A DNA stretch of 21,033 nucleotides from Pelargonium cotyledonis (GCA_036897625.1 JAYMTA010001234.1:1-21033), one strand, 5' to 3'. Positions 9,089 through 19,702 are shown, numbered from the stretch's first letter. Notes: generated by a model not told the origin, from the letters alone. Numbers and translations: made by a program.

Positions 9089-9322
9089 ATGAATCACCTT
9101 CGCTTCTGTCTCGTTGCTGTTTCTCTTCTTGTTCTTTTGTTTGCTCCAAGAATTCACGCCGCCGCCGCCACCACCAGCTTTGCCACCAGAAACCACCACC
9201 ACCGACGACAACAACAAGATTTTCGTCCTTTGGTGGGTGGTGGTCACTCCTCAGCTACAGGGTTGGAGTCTGAGATGCGGAGGGTTCCGACAGGCTCCAA
9301 CCCACTGCACAACAAGAGATAG
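9089..9322 (+). CDS. CLE (CLAVATA3/ESR-related) peptide hormone precursor
   Basis: The gene encodes a 77-residue secreted precursor of a 12-13 residue signalling peptide sensed by leucine-rich-repeat receptor kinases of the CLV1/BAM type. Residues 1 to about 25 form a signal peptide (MNHLRF, then a VAVSLLVLLF hydrophobic core ending in HAAAA). Residues 26-63 are the variable region, with a His/Arg/Gln-rich patch. Residues 64-75 are the CLE domain, RRVPTGSNPLHN, followed by only Lys-Arg before the stop. Both prolines that are normally hydroxylated (67 and 72), Gly69 and the final His-Asn are present. Ser70 replaces the commoner Pro, as in a minority of members such as CLE20 and CLE40. There is no intron, as is usual for the family. 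The start at 9089 is chosen because it is the first ATG downstream of the TATA box and leads directly into the signal peptide. The motif is close to the A-type (root and meristem-acting) CLE peptides, but I do not assign a numbered orthologue. Confidence 0.93.
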   Translation: MNHLRFCLVAVSLLVLLFAPRIHAAAATTSFATRNHHHRRQQQDFRPLVGGGHSSATGLESEMRRVPTGSNPLHNKR

Positions 9323-10625
9323 GCTCGAGTTCGAGCCTCTCTTCAGGTGGTGTTGGTATTGCTGATAAAAAGAAAAACAGGTTAGAGCTAGATAGCTAAG
9401 CTTACAAGTTATGTTTTGATGATTTGCATATGCTAGGAGAAATGTAGTTAAAACAGTTTCAGCTTAATTTATATGTAGTCATGTAGAGAACTAGAGAAAG
9501 ATCCATCTTTGTTTGATTTGTACAGAAGTTAAACAGAAGATATATTTTACAATATTTGTTTTGCTCAATGGGTTCCAATGCAAATTCTCTTCCACCAACT
9601 ATATATCACCCAAAAAAAAAAGTGGATGTTTATGGTAATATGGTTGATGGTGCAAAACTGGTTATGAGTGATGCAGGAGCAGAAGGAGGAGCTGATATTA
9701 CAAAGTGTATAGATAATATGTGATGATCTCTACACAGAAATCAAGAATTTGACCCATGATTCAAAATCAAATGATTGAACCAGCCAGTTGTTGCTGATAT
9801 GGGTTTTAAATTCTCGGTATATATGGACAGTATATAGTACCAGTACCAGTAGCAGCAGTAGTAGTAGACGACAGTGCTGTGAACATGATGATGATGATGA
9901 TGACTGGTGTGTAATGATATCAATACAGGGTTGGGTTTTAAGCTCAGCTGGTCCCCAAGACTAGCCTAGCTGGGTTTAAATTCTCTTTATTTCATACAAC
10001 AACCCATATATATGTGCATTTAATTAACATATATTATTATAGTAAAATGGTTTATTGACAATATATATGATATAATTGCATTCCAATTTACAAGTACACA
10101 ACCTCACATGAGATCATCAGAGCTGGACTCATCATCTCCTCTGCTAATTAATATTTGCTGCTGAAACATATGCATATAAGTATACATATACATGTGAAGA
10201 TACAGTGATTAATTGCAGAGGAAAAAAAAACAAAAACAAAGTGGTTGGTTTGTGTTGTGAGTGAGAGGAGGTTAGTGTGATGTGTGGTGTGGTCCACTGT
10301 TGGCCAAGTGCACTTACTGTTTGTGAGAGAGCCTTGAGCATTTGCCTTTTACATGTAACTTTTTTTCCTCTTTTCTATCTAGTGTTAACTACATTATTAC
10401 ATAGTTGAATATATATGAAACAGAACAGTTCCATTTGGTATCAAGTTGTCACCATGGAAAGCTAGAGATGAAACTTGAGCCATCTTCAATATATACTGAT
10501 ATGAGAAATTACACATACATATTAGGTATGCTGGTTTGATCAAAACTAACAAGGAAAACAAGATACGACGAATCTATCTATATATATATAGCTCGATCTT
10601 CATTCGTGTACATATACGTATGTAT
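9323..10625. other. Spacer between the convergent CLE and flavoprotein genes
   Basis: This holds the 3' untranslated regions of both neighbours, which converge here, and AT-rich DNA with a triplet microsatellite. No further gene was seen; short His- or Tyr-rich frames on the minus strand come only from the triplet repeat. Confidence 0.55.
9884..9903. repeat. (ATG)n triplet microsatellite
   Basis: Six to seven tandem ATG/TGA units after GTGAAC. A run of CAG/TAG triplets lies just upstream (9841-9870). Confidence 0.9.
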
Positions 10626-13600
10626 TCACAGCTTGTAATCTAAACCAGCACCGTATTTCCAAGCCTCGAGATACCTCTTCCACTGATACTGCATCCGCTT
10701 TGGAAACGTATTCAACAATGGCCTGCTACCCCAAAAGATGCATGAATAGAGCAAATAAGTAGATCATACAAATGAAGTAACTTAATCAAATTGAGGGAAA
10801 TATGTACGCAGCATCGATCATTAATTACCTAATTACAGGTTCAGCAAAGGTTGAGAGCAACGTATAATAGCCCAGCATAAGGAAATGTACGGACCAGTCA
10901 AGAAGCACTGGTATACCAACCTGAAAGTGCATTGCATCATTAATAACAGAGCTGATTTTCTAGTGTGACATTTAATGTTGGTTCGTATGCTCGTATGTAC
11001 AAGGGCACATTTGTAAAGGGAAAAACATATCGCGAAAGTGAAGTTTTAGGCTATTAATCTACATATATTTGATGAAGTGAAGTTGTAATTTTACCTGCTG
11101 GAATATTGATGGAATAATTTGAGGTTTTGTGAGCATAACTAGACCTAGTGTCTTGGCAAGAGGCCCAAACCGTATAACATCCTGTACATTACAGCATAAT
11201 AAGGATCCGGAGAAGATGAGTATAACAATAGTTAATATATTAGTAAGTTCAAGGTTCAATGATCCACAAGAAAGCAATATCAGCAGAAACAACCTGAAGA
11301 AATGGTCTAAGCACTGGATCCCCCAACCTCTGGCGAATGTAACATAATAACATCATTATTAGAAAGCAAAAGAAAAAAAAGCATTATTCTCTTTCGGCTT
11401 AATCTGTTTTGGGAGTTTACGTACCTGCATGCACTGGAAATTAACATGGAGGAGGTCACTAACAAAATCTGGTGGAACATTAGACTGCTGCTTCGCAGAC
11501 ATTGCCCTTTGAAACAACCATGAAGCGCTTAAGTTGGGCTGCAATTGCAAACACAAATTAATTTCGTTTTACACTATGATACAAGCTATATATATAAAAC
11601 CACTGAGCTAGCCACACACCATGTATGGATTCAGCAGGGACAAGCTATCTGCGTCGAGAAAATTGTCATCAATTGCTTCGTATATTCCTTCATTTTCAAG
11701 AAACAGAAGAAAAATGTATGTAAGTTTGTTGCAGTAATACTAGAGCCACATGATACGTTTTCTCACTAGGTTGCAATGGAAAAATACCTTTGGATCAGAG
11801 TAATTAATTACAAATATCAATCTAAATTAAAATACCAGTTTGGAAACATATGTAAATGGTTTCATTTTCTGATCCATATTCAACACATCAATCCACATAC
11901 CAGTTGACAATCTCCCGAGGTGCCTAGTCAAGCTCCCAAAGCCACCAAAAGAAACAGGTGACTGTATGCCGCTAGCATCACCAAACTGCAAAGAAATGAT
12001 TTCATGAGACTTTTATTCCCTTAGATAAACTGAAATGAGTTGGATGCATTGAAAAGGTTAACTATAAAACACCTGTAGAACACGATTAAACGCAGCTGGC
12101 AATGGACTGTCGGGTCAATTGTCCCACATCAACAATGAAACAGTGTCAGTTTCGTAGACAATGATTACCTGATATCTCAACTAAGATAAGTAGACACTCC
12201 CAGTTTTATTCAACAGTGATAAAACAAGAAACAATATCCACCTGAACATATGACTGTGCATGTCATGGAAATTAAATAGTTCGCATAACATTACTACACA
12301 GTAGATGAGTTACTCTGTTTCCATAAATTGGACATTTACGAAGGGTAAAAGTCCATCAGAAAAAAAAAAAAAACTGGACTACCTTGTGATTATAATTATA
12401 TTGTAAGAATAGAAATAAACTTTACTTCAATAATAATGAAACCATTACCTGCCTTGATATGTAGGGAAAATGCCATATATGACTCTCAGTATCTCTAGAT
12501 CATCAAGAAGGACTCCCTACACAGAGCATGAACTTAAAGGCCAAAACAAAATAATTCCAACAAAGAAAGGAATGGATATAAATAGCAGATGGCTACACAA
12601 AAAAGAATTACGCATAGAAATTTTTGGAGGCTTTAGAGCCTTTTGGATACAAAGCAGTCAAGTAGGGGCCAAAAACATGAAGTTTGTGTGTATGCATTGG
12701 CAGAAATAAACTCCTTTTCCTAATGTAGGTCAATAGAGTCGTGCAGGTGGCCAGAAATAAATACATCATGAGAAAAGCATCAGTTATGTTGAAAGCATAG
12801 TAAAACTAAAATCATAGTATTTCTCCACACTTTCAAAAAATAAAAATGAAATTCTCAACACTTTCCAAGAGTAAAACCAGATGAAAGTAGGATTTTTGCT
12901 ATATAGAAGAACATGAAAGAGAACCAATTAGGATGCAACTTGGTTCATCCAGAAAACAAAAACCAAGTTTAACTAAATTATATCTCACAAAACACAAATT
13001 CCGATCCTTTAATTTCCCAAGATTTGTGGTTTTGGTTTTCTGGATAAACCAAGTTGCTACCATAGAACCAAGCAAGTAGAATGCTGACTTCTAGAATATA
13101 GAATAGAAATCCAAAAACTAACCTGATACTGAGGCATCAAGTCCCAGTATTCTTCTAATAGTTCTTCCAATTTTGGGCACTGTGCTTGAGGATCCACATA
13201 GGTAAACATATATGTAGTACGATCCAAGGGGCCTGAACCAGCAGGAAATGCCTGTGAAATGTTTAGAGCTGAAAAGCACAGTAGATTCATTGATGTAGAA
13301 AGTTAAGTTACCTCCCAGAAATACTGTGCTACAGAGTTCCCCACTTGTTTTACTGATGAGCTACTATAAATGACATCACTCTTGGTGTTATCCTTGAAAC
13401 CACGAGCACAAGAACCAACGACAAGGCAAACACCATCTGGCTTCCTTCCACGTCTTATCTATGGATCATATCATATGATAGTATACCAATCACGAAACAG
13501 TTTCAGAGGTTGAATACATCTAATTTGTAACAGACACTTGTCTGACTCTGTGTACGCATGTGCACGGGAATCGGTTAATCTTGTGTTGCATCATATATGA

Positions 13601-16600
13601 AAGAGAATGAAAAAACTTACCTGCTTTACAATAGGTGAGAAATTTCCCATAGCATCAACGATAAGACGCGAGGACAAAATGTTCCCTTCAGCAAGTTCTA
13701 GGACCTATGAGAAAATCAGTGACACACATATTTGTCAAGACTCAAGAACCCATATATATATAATATGCTTATGATATTATCTATAAAATTGTCTTGTAAA
13801 AACTACGAAAATACTGTTTTGCAGCTTGTTGTTGAGTGCCACATTTCAAACTATTACATGAGATACAAATTTTCTCTCTATTTGCTTTTAGCCTTTCAAA
13901 ACTGTTTCCTTTTAAGCACTCTGATTGTAATTCCTTACCAACATTGCTTCCTCTGGCATACATTTTTATTTTTCTGAAACCATTATCATTCTTACTCTCT
14001 ATAAGATCCAGATTTATTATTTATTTTCATTTTTTATAATTAGTTAGTCTCCAAAGCCTTCATCTTTACATTATTGTTTGTCCAGACTGCTGCTTTAGAG
14101 CACAGATTAATTTCTGTCCTCTAATTTTTATCCATGTAGTCAAACTGAAGCTAAATGTTTGTCTTGTCGCTAGGATATATTAGTATGACCTGTTAAACTT
14201 ACACATTGCACCAGAGCTAGACCTTTGTGCAAATGAATACCTCAATCAATTGACATGCCATAATTTTCTTTATACGTGAACTTACTGCTGCATCATCATA
14301 TACACGAATATTGGATACACTGTAGCCCTCAAAGATGACTCCACCACGAGAAACAAAACGTTCCTTCATTATTTCTATAAGCTTTGCAGGTCTGTAATGA
14401 TATATAAATGAAAATCAGAATGATATGTCCACAACAAGAAACATAAAGTACATATTTCTATATGCTTAACAGGTCAGTAACGAAGGATACATTAAAATTT
14501 TGAGGTATAATATTGAAACGTTTGAAATTGTGGGGAAAATAAAATAATATCTGTAACTAAAAGAAAATGAACTAAAGAAGAATCAAAGGCTCAAGGATTA
14601 CTTTACGTTAAATAGTAAGATGAGACATATCATTCTTTCTCTCTGAATGAAACAAATCTTTTGGCTTCAGTATGAATGCAGTTTTGCATCACCGACAAGA
14701 AAGTTTCAACTTTCATCCCCTTCTCCTTTTTCCCCCAAGGCACCTTTGATAAATTAGGGAGACGATAACGTTGGAGTTACTAGTTAAATAGGAGTTGTAT
14801 ATTTCACAAGACTTTGTTTTATGCCATAATCAATGTAACAAACATGATAACATCACCAATGTGCATTGCTCTAACAACACGAAAATTTGAACTGGAATTG
14901 TAAATTAATGTTCAAACAACCAACAAAGCCTTTAAGGTTTTTCTTTTATAAAACTAATTATATATACATTCATTAGAAGTATAAAAGATGTGATCGAGGA
15001 TAACTTACGAAACACCAAGATTAAGAATATCTTCAACCCAGATCTCGCCCTTCCCCTCAAACCCACATCTGTTCTGCAAAATTAATCACATCCATAAGAA
15101 ATACTCTTTCCATTCCAAAATGAGGGTCTACTTTCCCTCTTTTTTTTTTAGTTACTACTTGCTGGTTTACTTTCTCCTATATACCCCTATGAGCATTCAG
15201 TATATCAAACTCAAATGTTTCTAACTAGTTTATCTTAGGGATATTAATTGTATTTTACGTACAACTAACTTGCTAAAATAGAAAGTGGGCATTCATTTTG
15301 AGACAACTTTAGATAAAGTGGACTTTCATTTTGGGACAAATGGAGGAAAAAAAGAAGTCTGGCATACAGCAATATAAGCAATTGGGTTTTTGGCATGACT
15401 ATGCATCTTGCAAATGCCAAATGGCAAACCCTTGATGCAAAACTATGTAGGTAAATTATGTCAACAAGTAATTTTGTGCAGATATTTTGTATATCTCAAA
15501 ATTTCTACTGCCCTTGCTCGTATTTTCAGTTATGAACTCGTGGACACAAACATAAAAGTCACAATCTCACACTTAGTTGATTGATTCATGGCTTAATAAA
15601 GACAGGACATAAGTTTGTGAGTGTCTACGATGATAGGTTTGTCTTTTGGATCACTTTGGGGGCAGTTTTAAATGTGTTGGGGAATTGATAGACTGATTCT
15701 CGATATCATCAGCAGAGTTCATGCAACCGAGCATATATTTTATTTCTGAACAAAGAAACATTTGTCAATGTATGAAGGTTGAGGACTTACTGGATTGAAT
15801 CTTGCAGCGGTAGCTTGTTCAATGTCATCTTCTTGTAGAATCCCAACTTCTACAAGTTCCATTAGCTCCTTCTCTGAGATATTCCATTCTTGTTCTCTCT
15901 AACCATTGAATATCAAAATATAATCAAAACAACTATTAGAACAACTGATAACATTAATCCAGTTCTCCAAGCCAAAACTAGAAAGAACTACAGGGTACAA
16001 CATACCCCCTTAAGCACATTCCTCTCAAGAACCCCAACTCGAAGACCTTTGCAACTCAAAGCTGTGGCAATGAAAATTCCCAAAGTACCTCCACACACTA
16101 ACACATCAAATGTATCTATTGCCTTGTCGGAGAGTTCAGATTGACTAAACATGCCCGGAACACTGGTAACTACTTGCTGCGGTTTTTGCTGAGCTGAACA
16201 ATAGATGCAATTCAGATAACCAAACACTGAAACTTTAAATCTCTCACAGAATCATCCAACTTAATATCTAAAAGAGGGCAAAAATTCAATCAACTGACAT
16301 GACCTCTACCTGTTTGATCAGAATAGATAGTAGACCAGACTTGGTCCAGCCGCTTCAAGGCATTATATGAGTATGCTCCACCAGCACCACCAACTTCTCC
16401 ACCCACAGAAATGCTCTCCATTATCCTCTGCAACAACGCAACATAGTGAAGCAACCAAAAAGTGATGCTTCATTCGCCACTACAGGAATCAAATTTTCAC
16501 CATCGTTGAAGAAGAAGGTACCTGGGTTCTTGATGGAGCACCTTGTGTTTGTACGGACATCCTGAAACAAGCTCTGCTTCTCTTACTTTTGCTATGCACA

Positions 16601-16686
16601 AGAGGACTCTTCACTGATGGGTGGTGCTGAGATTGAGGCACTCCATTGATGGTGGGTCTAGGCTGAAAAAGCTGAAGCACCACCAT
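10626..16686 (-). CDS. Plastid FAD-binding protein, lycopene cyclase-like family (AT2G32640 type), 18 exons
   Basis: Predicted 596-residue flavoprotein of the plant family annotated as 'lycopene beta/epsilon cyclase protein'; its substrate is unknown to me. Exons, 5' to 3' on the minus strand: 16522-16686, 16310-16427, 16006-16193, 15791-15898, 15009-15073, 14286-14391, 13621-13704, 13312-13458, 13123-13251, 12449-12516, 12073-12106, 11901-11985, 11620-11687, 11425-11538, 11294-11329, 11095-11181, 10829-10920, 10626-10722. All junctions are GT-AG and phases agree throughout (1,791 nt with the stop). Residues 1 to about 55 are Ser/Arg/Gln-rich and look like a transit peptide. Residues 123-152 form the N-terminal Rossmann dinucleotide fold (FDVLVCGGTLGIFIATAL ... 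VLERN), with CGGTLG where GxGxxG is usual. Residues 405-423 (FGDASGIQSPVSFGGFGSL) are the GD-type second FAD motif shared by lycopene cyclases and geranylgeranyl reductases. A hydrophobic C-terminal part (about 535-565) may contact membranes. The start at 16686 is the first in-frame ATG (ACCATGG). The gene is divergent from the cupin gene. The family call is strong; the enzymatic role is not known. Confidence 0.9.
12935..13057. mobile_element. 123-bp foldback element in intron 9 of the flavoprotein gene
   Basis: The left end GCAACTTGGTTCATCCAG and the complement of the right end GCAACTTGGTTTATCCAG match at all but one position. The pairing continues through AAAAC-AAAACC to about 30 bp. The left arm is also self-complementary (AACTTGG near 12938 and CCAAGTT near 12963). 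There is no coding sequence and no clear target duplication. It looks like a small MITE of unassigned family. Confidence 0.65.
15104..15346. mobile_element. Stowaway-like MITE in intron 4 of the flavoprotein gene
   Basis: The left end reads TA|CTCTTTCCATTCCAAAATG and the complement of the right end CCTCCATTTGTCCCAAAATG. Both continue into A(A/G)(A/G)GTC(T/C)ACTTT, the characteristic end of Stowaway (Tc1/mariner-type) MITEs in plants. Length is about 243 bp. The left TA is present; the right TA is not obvious, so that edge has decayed or been trimmed. Confidence 0.75.
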
Positions 16687-17040
16687 GGTATCGGAAAAAT
16701 GCTGACCCAGAAACAAAGTCCACACCTTTACTCTGAACTTTATCGTTGAGGCAGCAGCATTGTTGAAAATTGCGTACCAGGACTCGACACGTGTTGAACT
16801 ACCAAAACTGCCTCTGTCCTTTCCTTCTACAAATGGTATTGAAAAAAAAAGTGTAAACTTGCAACCGAGAGAATCGGTTTCCGGTCAAAACGAAGGTGTT
16901 TCCTGCGGGTGAGGTGTGAAGGTTACCTACAGGTGACTAGATAAGGTTCATCATGTAATATGACAACAACTAGATAAACCTCTGGTTTGTCAAGGGTTTA
17001 AGAAGTTACTCACACTGTCTGGTCCTGCTCTTCGATTTCG
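16687..17040. promoter_or_regulatory. Divergent promoter between the flavoprotein and cupin genes
   Basis: About 350 bp separate the flavoprotein start codon (minus) from the likely leader start of the cupin gene (plus). The region has no coding frame and includes a palindromic G-box, ACACGTGT. Given its size, it must contain both 5' leaders and a shared core promoter. No TATA box is clear on either strand, as is common in promoters of plastid-protein genes. Confidence 0.55.
16788..16793. promoter_or_regulatory. G-box (CACGTG)
   Basis: A perfect CACGTG inside the palindrome ACACGTGT, about 100 bp upstream of the flavoprotein ATG and about 250 bp upstream of the cupin leader. bHLH/PIF and bZIP/HY5 or ABA-responsive factors bind such sites. 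Its role here is inferred from position. Confidence 0.5.
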
Positions 17041-19264
17041 TCTCTCCAGGATTCAATTCTCTCACTTTTGCCGGGGATACGAGCTGTATACTCGTCAGGT
17101 ACGATACCCATGATTTTATTTCTCTGCTCATTGCTGGCTGTAGATTTTTTTCCTTCCTTACTGTATGTTTGTGTTTGGTTGCTGAGAAAACGGTGGAAAA
17201 TGGATGAAAATGCAGCCTTGATTTCTTTTTGTGTCAGTTTGTGTTTGGGTCCAGTTCATTTGTTAGGGATTAGTCTCGTTTGTTTGTAAGACTTTCTTTC
17301 TGTTTCTCAGACTCTTCGAAACCGAAGCACAGCCACCACATCCACAGCCTCTCATTCTCTGATCACCAGGTAAGATCTCCATTTCGCTATGTTCTCTGAA
17401 ATTCTCTTCTCCTATCTCTCTTTTTTGTTTTTATCGAATTCGGCCTTACCTTGACAATCTACGTGGGATCAAATTCAGTTTTCTTTTTCTGATATTGCTT
17501 AAGAATCAAGATTGTTTATTTGGGTATTGTCAGAGCTCAAGTTGTGATTTAGGTTTATGCACTTCAATGTTGATTGGTTTAGTCATTTTTAATTTCAGTT
17601 TATGAGTTCATGATGCTACAATCTATATCTAGTTTTACTGAATCTGTGAATTGATGAGTAGCACAAAACAAGGTAGCAGAGTAGATTGAGAGAAACATTA
17701 AAATCTAAGGTGTTCAGAGTAAGTTGGACAAAGAAATGAATATATGAAGTGCAATTTAAGTATAAATAAGGGAGGTTCAGTTATGCTGGAAGATTAGTAG
17801 GTTGCTGTAAACATTCATTTTTGGTACTATAATCAGTAAGATGGAGAGATTGTAGAACATATTGGAAGTGGAGGATGACCTTAATGGTTTTTGGTGATAA
17901 AAGACTCTCTTTTAGAGTTGAAGGGAACATCTTATAGGTTCACTATATGTCTAACTATGCTATATGACATTGAATGTTAGACTCTAAAGAGACTCCAAAC
18001 TCCAAAGCCATAAGATGGGGTAGCGTAAATGAGAATGCTTAGGTTCTTTTGTGTAACACTAGGGATGATATAATTAGGAACGAGACAGTCTAAGCAAGAA
18101 TTGGAGTAGCATCCATTGAATGATAAGATGTGGGAAAGTTCTAAGTGTTTGGGCGTGCACAGCATCAGAATGCTAGTGGCTCCATGAGGAAATGTGAGAA
18201 AATTCAATTCGGAGAAACTGAAGAGAGTATGGGTAGACCTAATTGAACATGAAAATAAGTAATGAGTAGATATATGAAAGTGCATGATTTCACAGGTGAG
18301 ATATCATTTAGATGAGTAGAATATTCCATAAAGTGTTGTTAACGGATTCATGTATTTGGCCCCAATTTGTTTGGGAAATGGCTTAGCTAATGTTGTCAAA
18401 GAAATTAGTGGAACCAATTCTATTCAATCACACTTTTAGTATAAGAGAGATGAAAACGTGGATAGTACAATGTTAATAGTTTTGTCTTCAATAGAACAGA
18501 TTGAGCTTAATAGGACTTGCAAGTTTCATATCCCACCCCTTCTCCTTATTTCTGATACTTGAAAATTTCCCACCCATCTTGACGTTTGTCTAGGTCAATA
18601 TCATAATAATTATAAAATGCTCAAATGTTATGCCGTTCTACTCTGTCCTGTGCCAAATAGTTATCTACATGGTTAGGCCAAAGAAGCACACTCATCACTG
18701 CACTGACTGGGAAATGTTTGTCATTGCTGACGACTGAACACAACAGCGTATGTTCTGTTCTCTTTTGTCCATAAAGCAATGAGATTTTTTTTTTTTGGTG
18801 AGATTTTTTTTTCTTTTGACATTGCTATGAGATTACGCAACAATTTTTTTGTCGGAATGAAAAGCAAAAATTGGAAAGAAGGTTGAGAACGGATAAAAAA
18901 ACCAGAAATATAAGGGCCAGAATTTTAATGCATGAAGGATGATTGATTAAGAGACATTTTGTTTTTGAAAGAATTTCAGTAGGTTTTAGAACACTGCTTC
19001 AGTACAGGAACTGTTTCCACCAATCCAACACTTTGCCCTTGTTTGTTCTAGTCATTTGAGAGGATAAATCATGTGAATCACTAACGTGGAATCCACATTT
19101 ACTGAAATCACACGTCATAAATATAGATCACGGTGCTGATCCAAGATTTAATTCTTTGACATGCATGGTTGATATATATCCTTTTAGATTCCCACTTCAG
19201 ATTCAACTTTTGGTAACTTTGTACAGGCTATTTAAGCATTAGGGAGACGAAATTTTGTTCGAAT
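17041..19264 (+). other. Spliced 5' leader of the cupin gene
   Basis: Inferred non-coding exons: about 17041-17098 (ending CTCGTCAG|GTACG), 17311-17369 (after TTTCTCAG, ending TCACCAG|GTAAG) and 19227-19264 (after TTTGTACAG). The second intron, 17370-19226, is 1.86 kb, has strong splice sites and holds a LINE remnant. Long leader introns in plants often raise expression. The first exon's start is a guess; the splice sites are seen directly. Confidence 0.55.
17890..18410 (+). mobile_element. Decayed 3' end of an RTE-type LINE in the cupin leader intron
   Basis: Broken pieces of the C-terminal reverse-transcriptase region can be read in the plus strand: LELKGTSYRF, then TMLYDIEC, MRMLRFF, RIGVASIE, KMWESS, MRKCEKIQFG, GRPN and finally RIHVFGPNLFGKWL. 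These follow, in order, the usual plant LINE tail (LKGKFYR, AMLYGTECW, MRMLRW, GVA-IE-KM-ESRLRWFGHV, RGRP, RIHVADP--FG). The match runs through several stops and frame changes, so the element is long dead. Its 3' end near GGCTTAGCTAATGTTG fits the TTG-rich tail of this clade. Confidence 0.7.
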
Positions 19265-19702
19265 ATGGCTAGCGTCTTTGTGGCCCCTACCTCCATCTTA
19301 TTATCTGGTAACAGAAGCAGCAGAGGATGTAGAGAGTTAAACAGGACTTACAGGCGATGTCATAGTATAAAGGCAATGCAGACAGGGAGATCCTTGGAGG
19401 AAATATATGGTGTGACGGTTGAGCGGAAAGTATCAGCAAAGAGACTGGAAGAGCTCGATGTTACAAAATGGTCAGTGTGGAAGACTGGTAAGAGTCGGCT
19501 ATCCTGGGACTGGCAAGTGGACCAGTTGGTTTACATCGAGGAAGGTGAAGTGAGAGTAGTGCCTGAAGGGAGCAAAGGTGATTTCATGCAATTTTTGGCC
19601 GGGGACCTAGTTCGTTATCCCAAGTGGTTTGAGGCTGACCTCTATTTCAATGCCCCTTACCAAGAGCGTTATAGTTTCCGCGCATATGGTGATGACAACT
19701 AG
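19265..19702 (+). CDS. RmlC-like cupin domain protein, plastid-predicted (AT2G32650/PTAC18 type)
   Basis: A 145-residue protein in one coding exon. Residues 1 to about 38 (MASVFVAPTSILLSGNRSS, then Arg/Cys-rich) look like a chloroplast transit peptide. Residues 43-145 form a compact DUF861/EutQ-type cupin: EEIYGVTVERKVS, WSVWKTG, WDWQVDQLVYIEEGEVRVVP, then FLAGDLVRYPKWFEADLYFN and a closing RYSFRAYG strand. The two cupin motifs are recognisable, but the His ligands of metal-binding cupins are absent, so a non-metal or binding role is likely. The plant family includes PTAC18, found with plastid transcriptionally active chromosome preparations; the precise activity is not known to me. The start is the first ATG after a 5' leader intron (AATATGGCTAGC). 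The gene is divergent from the flavoprotein gene, as I recall for AT2G32640 and AT2G32650. Confidence 0.93.
   Translation: MASVFVAPTSILLSGNRSSRGCRELNRTYRRCHSIKAMQTGRSLEEIYGVTVERKVSAKRLEELDVTKWSVWKTGKSRLSWDWQVDQLVYIEEGEVRVVPEGSKGDFMQFLAGDLVRYPKWFEADLYFNAPYQERYSFRAYGDDN

Noticed and set aside
9004-9273. 89-codon plus-strand frame overlapping the CLE gene
   Set aside because: Its ATG overlaps the TATA box, so it should not be in the message, and its His/Pro/Thr-rich product is a shadow of the CLE frame.
12301-12400. Second Stowaway end in intron 10 (TACTCTGTTTCCATAAATTGGAC)
   Set aside because: The left side resembles a Stowaway end, but no matching right end was found nearby.
12447-12458. GC-AG intron at the end of exon 10 of the flavoprotein gene
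   Set aside because: An AAG|GCAGGT donor seemed possible, but using GCAG|GTAATG with the acceptor at 12107-12109 keeps the frame and the conserved PLPAAFNRVLQ, so a normal GT-AG intron suffices.
17977-18285. 102-codon minus-strand frame in the cupin leader intron
   Set aside because: It is antisense to the decayed LINE tail and shows no family resemblance.
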